Source: Porticoccaceae bacterium (GTDB lineage Bacteria; Pseudomonadota; Gammaproteobacteria; Pseudomonadales; Porticoccaceae). From it: a stretch of DNA of 10,841 bases. The DNA lies in assembly GCA_019090225.1 (NCBI GenBank), contig JAHRWI010000174.1, positions 1 to 10,841 of the forward strand, in the 5' to 3' direction. The notes beneath the pieces are model-generated. The model had not been told where the DNA came from, did not search any database, and worked only from the letters and a program-made list of their open reading frames with translations. The position numbers and the translations under genes are program-made. Every line of letters begins with the position of its first letter. Positions within the stretch are counted from its first letter, which is position 1. This document shows positions 6,833-10,841 of the stretch, piece by piece.

Positions 6833-7681
6833 ATGACATCCACTAGCCCCTTGTATCCCCTTATTGATATCGGTCTTAACCTCGCCAGCAATCAATTCGC
6901 AGATGACGCTAGCGAGGTGCTAAACAGCGCTCGCCAGGCAAAGATCAGCGCCTGTATTCTGACCGGTACCGACGAACAGACCAGCGAGCAAGTCCTGGAG
7001 CTGTGTCGGCGATATGCGCCAACCTTCCCCGGCATGCTCTACTGCACCGCAGGGCTTCACCCCCACGACGCCAAACACTGGCGTCCCGAAACGACGGCCC
7101 TGCTCAAACAGCTACTGGCCCAGCCCGAAACCGTTGCCGTCGGTGAAACTGGCCTGGATTTCAACCGAGACTATTCTCCCCGTCCCATGCAGGAGCAAGT
7201 CTTCGAGGCACAAATAGCCTTGTCAGCCGACACCGGTAAACCCCTGTTTATGCACGAACGAGACGCCCATCAACGCCAGTTCGAAATACTACGAGCCTAC
7301 CGAAGCGAATTTAGCAAAGGGGTTATTCATTGCTTCACTGGCGACCAGGAGAGTCTTTTTAACTATCTCGATCTCGACTTGCACATCGGTATTACCGGCT
7401 GGATATGTGACGAGCGGCGCGGTAGTGAATTAGCGTCCCTGGTGAAACATATACCCCTTAATCGACTGATGCTGGAAACCGATGCACCCTACCTCCTGCC
7501 TCGCACTATCAAACCCAAACCAGCGTCCAGGCGTAACGAACCCGCCTATTTACCCTGGGTGCTCCAGAGTGTTGCCGAGAATCGTCCGGAAAGTGCCGAA
7601 GACATTGCCACCGCGACCCGACAAACCAGCATCGATTTTTTCGGCCTGAACAAAACTACTCAGCCAGCAGAAGCGGGTTAA
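6833..7681 (+). CDS. tatD: TatD family metal-dependent DNase
   Basis: 282 residues of the amidohydrolase-fold TatD family. These are metal-dependent nucleases reported to act as 3'-5' exonucleases on DNA and RNA, with roles proposed in repair and nucleic-acid turnover. It resembles true TatD rather than YcfH or YjjV: the first strand reads DIGLNLASNQF (12-22), as in E. coli TatD, where the usual His-x-His pair is absent. Other marks are AGLHPHDAKHW (73-83), GETGLDFNR (104-112, metal ligand E105), FMHERDAH (139-146, H141), IHCFTG (165-170, H166), GWICDERRG (189-197), ETDAPYLLPR (215-224, D217) and KPASRRNEPAYLP (229-241). The start ATG at 6833 has AAGG at 6823-6826. It lies between slt and the SirB1-type gene and not next to any tatABC genes in this window. 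Confidence 0.95.
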   Translation: MTSTSPLYPLIDIGLNLASNQFADDASEVLNSARQAKISACILTGTDEQTSEQVLELCRRYAPTFPGMLYCTAGLHPHDAKHWRPETTALLKQLLAQPETVAVGETGLDFNRDYSPRPMQEQVFEAQIALSADTGKPLFMHERDAHQRQFEILRAYRSEFSKGVIHCFTGDQESLFNYLDLDLHIGITGWICDERRGSELASLVKHIPLNRLMLETDAPYLLPRTIKPKPASRRNEPAYLPWVLQSVAENRPESAEDIATATRQTSIDFFGLNKTTQPAEAG

Positions 7682-7853
7682 TTCACCCCTTTGCACCTTG
7701 ATACCTCAGCGCCCAAACAGGTGTAATTCGAACACCATTTTCGACCAGGCAGCGAAGCCCAATGCAAATACCCGTTGTGTAGTCGGCCCGCAGATGTTTT
7801 CATTCCTGTAACAAACCTTTCATAAAACATGCTTAAAACTTCTGGTGACCAAT

Positions 7854-8708
7854 ATGGATTCATCAAAAACCGACCGCCCGACCCTTAATCCTCGCTCTCA
7901 ATTCGCGACTTTATTTGAGCAAGACGAGCAGAATATTGATCTGGTTGAAGCCGCACTTCTGATCGCCGCCGACCATCACCCCGAATTCGACCTGGATAAT
8001 TGCCACCAACAAATTGAAGCTCTCGCCCAGAAGGCCAGAGACCACGTCGAACTTAATCAGGGAACTCACGCCCTTGGCCAGGCGCTATGCAACTTTCTCT
8101 ATCGCGAGGCCGCCTACAGCGGTGACCATAGCGATTACTACAATCCTGACAACAGCTACCTTGACCGTGTCTTGGAACGCCGCAAAGGCATTCCCATTAC
8201 CCTCGCCCTGGTCTATATCGCAGTCGGCCAGCACCTTGGGCTTACAATGGAGCCGGTGGGCTTCCCTGGACATTTCCTGGTCAAACTTATCGGCGAAGAA
8301 GACATCATTCTCGACCCTTTTTCCGGTCAAGTGCTCAGCGAAGATGACTGCCGTGAATTACTCAAAACCTGCACGCAAGATACGATGGTGTTCAAACAGG
8401 AACACCTGGATAGTGTCGGCAATAGAGAGGTCGTACGCCGGATACTCGGCAATTTAAAAGGCATTTATCTGGGCCGACAAGAACTTGATCAAGCCCTGGC
8501 TATCTGTGATCAATTACTCTTGATTAGCAAAGACTCCCCCCGTGACATCATCGATCGAGCCTCTGTTTTAGAGAAGATGGACTGCCATGCCGCTGCCGCA
8601 GAAGATCTTGAACACCTGTTGACATTGGCGCCACCACCTCAGGTCAGCAAGTCGATACAGGATAAAATTTCTGAATTAAAAAATCAGAACAAGGGGCAAC
8701 TGCACTAG
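7854..8708 (+). CDS. SirB1-type protein: transglutaminase-like domain plus tetratricopeptide region
   Basis: 284 residues, cytoplasmic, no signal peptide. The central block at 95-144 (YYNPDNSYLDRVLERRKGIP, then LALVYIAVGQHLGL and VGFPGHFLVK) is the hallmark of the SirB1/YchA family (transglutaminase-like fold, Transglut_core2). H140 in FPGH and D154 in ILDPFSG match the His and Asp of a transglutaminase-like triad. No cysteine stands at the expected nucleophile position, which has RKGIPIT instead, as I recall for the family, so it is probably not an enzyme of that class. Residues about 198-260 (LKGIYLGRQELDQALAICDQ and following) look like tetratricopeptide repeats for protein contacts. ATG 7854 is preferred because GGTGA lies five bases upstream; a GTG at 7845 is in frame. 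In enterobacteria sirB1 sits in the prmC region, but here it stands after tatD and faces the PgsB-like gene, with 24 bp between the stops. Confidence 0.85.
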   Translation: MDSSKTDRPTLNPRSQFATLFEQDEQNIDLVEAALLIAADHHPEFDLDNCHQQIEALAQKARDHVELNQGTHALGQALCNFLYREAAYSGDHSDYYNPDNSYLDRVLERRKGIPITLALVYIAVGQHLGLTMEPVGFPGHFLVKLIGEEDIILDPFSGQVLSEDDCRELLKTCTQDTMVFKQEHLDSVGNREVVRRILGNLKGIYLGRQELDQALAICDQLLLISKDSPRDIIDRASVLEKMDCHAAAAEDLEHLLTLAPPPQVSKSIQDKISELKNQNKGQLH

Positions 8709-8732
8709 AAATCCGTAGCCGATCACCAAACG

Positions 8733-10835
8733 CTATCTGAATAAGGCCTTCTTTAACCACCCGCCTTTCTGTTTTTGGGTTATCAACGATAACTCCCTGG
8801 CGGCCTTGCCCTGACTGATACGCAGGTTGACCAGATCTTTGATTATCTGATTGGATTTCCTTCGGCGCTTTACCGCATCCCCCACATCAATAAACGACTC
8901 TAACTGATCGAGCATCGGACCAAACCATTTTACTATCTTATTTTCCTGTTTAGCGGAGGTGACAGCTTCTAACTGCTGAGTGAGCTGGGCTTGCGTGGCT
9001 ACAATTTGCGCCTGACATAATTCCGTTTGACTAAAGTGACTAGCCTGGGCTTGCTTTAGACTTTGTAAGACAGTCTCATTATCTAATACACCAAAACTTT
9101 GCACCTGGGCTAAATCGCGCAGTGCCGTCCTGGCCTGTTCCTCGTCCTCGCTTTGCAGTTGCAGACAAAGCTCATAATTTTTCTCCCAGGCCTGCCAGCG
9201 ATACACGAAATCCAGGCCAGTGCCTTTAATATTCTGCAAACCCATAATGCTACTAAGCAGCCCCGGAGCACATTGCTGACAAAGCTTTTGAACCAGCTGA
9301 TTGCCGGTAATGTAATAATCATCTACCACCACTAACTTTACCTTGAACCACTGCCAAAGCTGATCCTGAATCTCGCTAAGCGGCCCATTACCTCCTTGCC
9401 CATCCAGGTCATTGAGCAAGCCTTCGAGTATTCCGTGTTGCTCACAGTCATATTCATACTGACTGACAATGGCTTCGGCCTGTTCAACACTGTCCAGACT
9501 TGACTCCTGATTTAGCAACATATCGCTCGAGAGCGGGCGCTCGGCTGGAACCGCCACTCCTAGCCCTTTGCACATTTGTTCGAGCCGGGCCTCAACCTCA
9601 TCAATATGTTGAGGAATGCGCAGGTGGGCTGCAAGACTCGACAGGTTTGTCCGCACGGTCGATTTGTCCGCGTCGCTGACCATACCTTGTTCTTCCATGA
9701 ACACCTGCCAGGTCTTTTCAATAAAGCCCATTAAACCTGACAAGTTACTGCCAATAAGCACGTGTCTGTCGGCACTGATATCACGAACCAGAAAGTTAGC
9801 AAATACCTGGGATCGAGCAACCCTGTCGTCCCGATTATTCACGACCGTTACGATCCAGCTTTCTGGAGAGTTGCTTAGGTTTTTTTTATCTAACTCCAGT
9901 CTAGTCCAGTTACCCAAAGCCCCGAAGCGCTCATTGGCCGACATACCGTTAATAAACTGGAGATTCCTGCCCTGCATGGGCGCAATCGGGAATGTTTTCA
10001 GCACTCCGAGATCAGGCACTACCCGATCAGCCATTTCTTTTAGGGTATACGCGTCTTCGACACCCATGTAACGGCCCAACTCCAACACCAGGGCAATATT
10101 GTTAGGGTGCTCGTCGTAGGGAAATCGTGCCAAAATATCTGGCGTCAACAAGCCAGCATCAAGCCAGTTAACCGTAATAATTTGACAGTTATTCTTTCTC
10201 GCCGCCAACTTAAGATAAGGCAGCATGTTTTCCTCAGTGGTTAACAACACGCTATTTTTGGGGACGAAATTCATCATCACCTTGGGAATATCCACACCCG
10301 CCGGGCCTTGTAAATCTTCGTGGTCGGGGTAACAGTTAACAATAGTAGCGATATCATCCTGCATCCACTGTTGTTGCAGAATTTCAATATATCGGGGGGT
10401 CAAGCCCATGCATTCCCACAGCAAGACATCAGTATTGAGCCCCTTGGCAATACGCGTGACATTCACCTGTTCCCAAATTGTCGCCTTGTCGTAGGGACGA
10501 AATAAAAACATTTCAAATAGCGGGCGATTTTTGCCCGCGTAGACAAACATGGCTTCGCAGCCGGTAGTTTTCGACAGGATGCTCAAACCCAGGCCGTTGA
10601 AGAGTGCCGCTTTTAAGCGCTCAGTGCCTGACTTGCCCCGCGTCCCCCAACCGCCAATAACCAGAGGAATATCATTTCTCGCTCGTCTGAATTGACTGTT
10701 GGTATAAATATGCATACCCAGGAACAGGCTTAGCATCGCCGCCAGGAACCAAGTTAGCTGGGTGATAGTGTTTTGATAAACCGAGAAAAAGTAGGCCTGA
10801 AACTCACTCCACCACGGCAATAAAAACACGGGCAC
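8733..10835 (-). CDS. Long PgsB/CapB-type poly-gamma-glutamate synthase-like ligase
   Basis: About 700 residues; the frame is open to the right edge, so the GTG at 10835 is only the first usable start seen and the gene may begin outside. A membrane helix lies at about 25-43 (TQLTWFLAAMLSLFLGMHIY). A Mur-ligase-like ATP-binding core follows: GGWGTRGKS (61-69, P-loop), SKTTGCEAMFVY (88-99), WECMGLTP (140-147), IVNCYPDHEDLQGP (165-178), FINGMSAN (294-301) and NNRDDRVARSQVFAN (333-347). Each has a counterpart in Bacillus PgsB as I recall it, as does the GLQNIKG segment at 532-538. PgsB is about 400 residues; here roughly 155 extra residues (370-525) separate the last two core segments and about 145 follow at the C-terminus, including a Gln-rich coiled-coil-like part (585-630) and a basic end. 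PgsB/CapB ligates glutamate into poly-gamma-glutamate with PgsC and PgsA; no partner gene is visible here. The substrate is inferred, and another amide-ligase substrate is possible. Confidence 0.85.
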   Translation of the reverse strand: MPVFLLPWWSEFQAYFFSVYQNTITQLTWFLAAMLSLFLGMHIYTNSQFRRARNDIPLVIGGWGTRGKSGTERLKAALFNGLGLSILSKTTGCEAMFVYAGKNRPLFEMFLFRPYDKATIWEQVNVTRIAKGLNTDVLLWECMGLTPRYIEILQQQWMQDDIATIVNCYPDHEDLQGPAGVDIPKVMMNFVPKNSVLLTTEENMLPYLKLAARKNNCQIITVNWLDAGLLTPDILARFPYDEHPNNIALVLELGRYMGVEDAYTLKEMADRVVPDLGVLKTFPIAPMQGRNLQFINGMSANERFGALGNWTRLELDKKNLSNSPESWIVTVVNNRDDRVARSQVFANFLVRDISADRHVLIGSNLSGLMGFIEKTWQVFMEEQGMVSDADKSTVRTNLSSLAAHLRIPQHIDEVEARLEQMCKGLGVAVPAERPLSSDMLLNQESSLDSVEQAEAIVSQYEYDCEQHGILEGLLNDLDGQGGNGPLSEIQDQLWQWFKVKLVVVDDYYITGNQLVQKLCQQCAPGLLSSIMGLQNIKGTGLDFVYRWQAWEKNYELCLQLQSEDEEQARTALRDLAQVQSFGVLDNETVLQSLKQAQASHFSQTELCQAQIVATQAQLTQQLEAVTSAKQENKIVKWFGPMLDQLESFIDVGDAVKRRRKSNQIIKDLVNLRISQGKAARELSLITQKQKGGWLKKALFR

Positions 10836-10841
10836 AATTGC

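Noticed and set aside
6833..7681. TatD lacking the N-terminal His-x-His metal pair as a defective enzyme
   Set aside because: E. coli TatD also has DIGVNL at this position and is an active nuclease, so the lack is a subfamily trait.
7720..7736. GGTGT/ACACC stem-loop after tatD as a terminator
   Set aside because: Five pairs, seven-base loop and only four T following after an A; too weak to call. The rest of the 172-bp gap shows nothing I can support.
7678..7866. Small minus-strand gene between tatD and the SirB1-type gene
   Set aside because: 62 codons, no clear ribosome binding site, overlaps the start of the SirB1-type gene, and shows no recognisable motif.
9616..10071. 151-codon plus-strand open frame inside the PgsB-like gene
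   Set aside because: Antisense to conserved ligase motifs, Ser/Thr/Leu-rich with no domain features and no ribosome binding site.

Overview
The window holds nine protein-coding genes, two of which run to or near a window edge. There is no rRNA, tRNA, CRISPR array or insertion sequence that I can see. Base composition looks close to 50% GC, and all genes look native to one chromosome. The organism is most likely a marine-type gammaproteobacterium (pseudomonad or Cellvibrionales/Spongiibacteraceae-like). The reasons are a topA neighbourhood that matches, from memory, the Pseudomonas order (PA3009-like, PA3010-like, topA, PA3012-like) and a true TatD, Slt70 and SirB1 of gammaproteobacterial type. 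The exact genus cannot be read from the window.

Layout. Positions 1-3347, minus strand: topA (DNA topoisomerase I) followed by two small conserved genes of unknown function, probably one transcription unit. Positions 3348-3550: the topA leader, with a good sigma70-type promoter whose -10 box lies between the arms of an 8-bp inverted repeat. Positions 3551-4051, minus strand: a small membrane-anchored protein of unknown function. Positions 4052-4203: a divergent intergenic region with repeated CTTATCTTA words. Positions 4204-8708, plus strand: a UspA-type universal stress protein, a periplasmic soluble lytic transglycosylase (slt), tatD and a SirB1-type protein. Positions 8733 to the right edge, minus strand and convergent with the SirB1 gene: an unusually long homologue of the poly-gamma-glutamate synthase ligase subunit PgsB/CapB.

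How the genes fit together. The left half is a housekeeping supercoiling locus. The middle holds stress response, cell-wall turnover and quality-control genes on one strand, without tight coupling (gaps of about 60-170 bp). The right-hand gene is the most unusual item. It keeps the PgsB ligase motifs but is about 700 residues against roughly 400 for PgsB, because of an inserted segment and a long C-terminal extension. Its partners, if any, would lie beyond the right edge.
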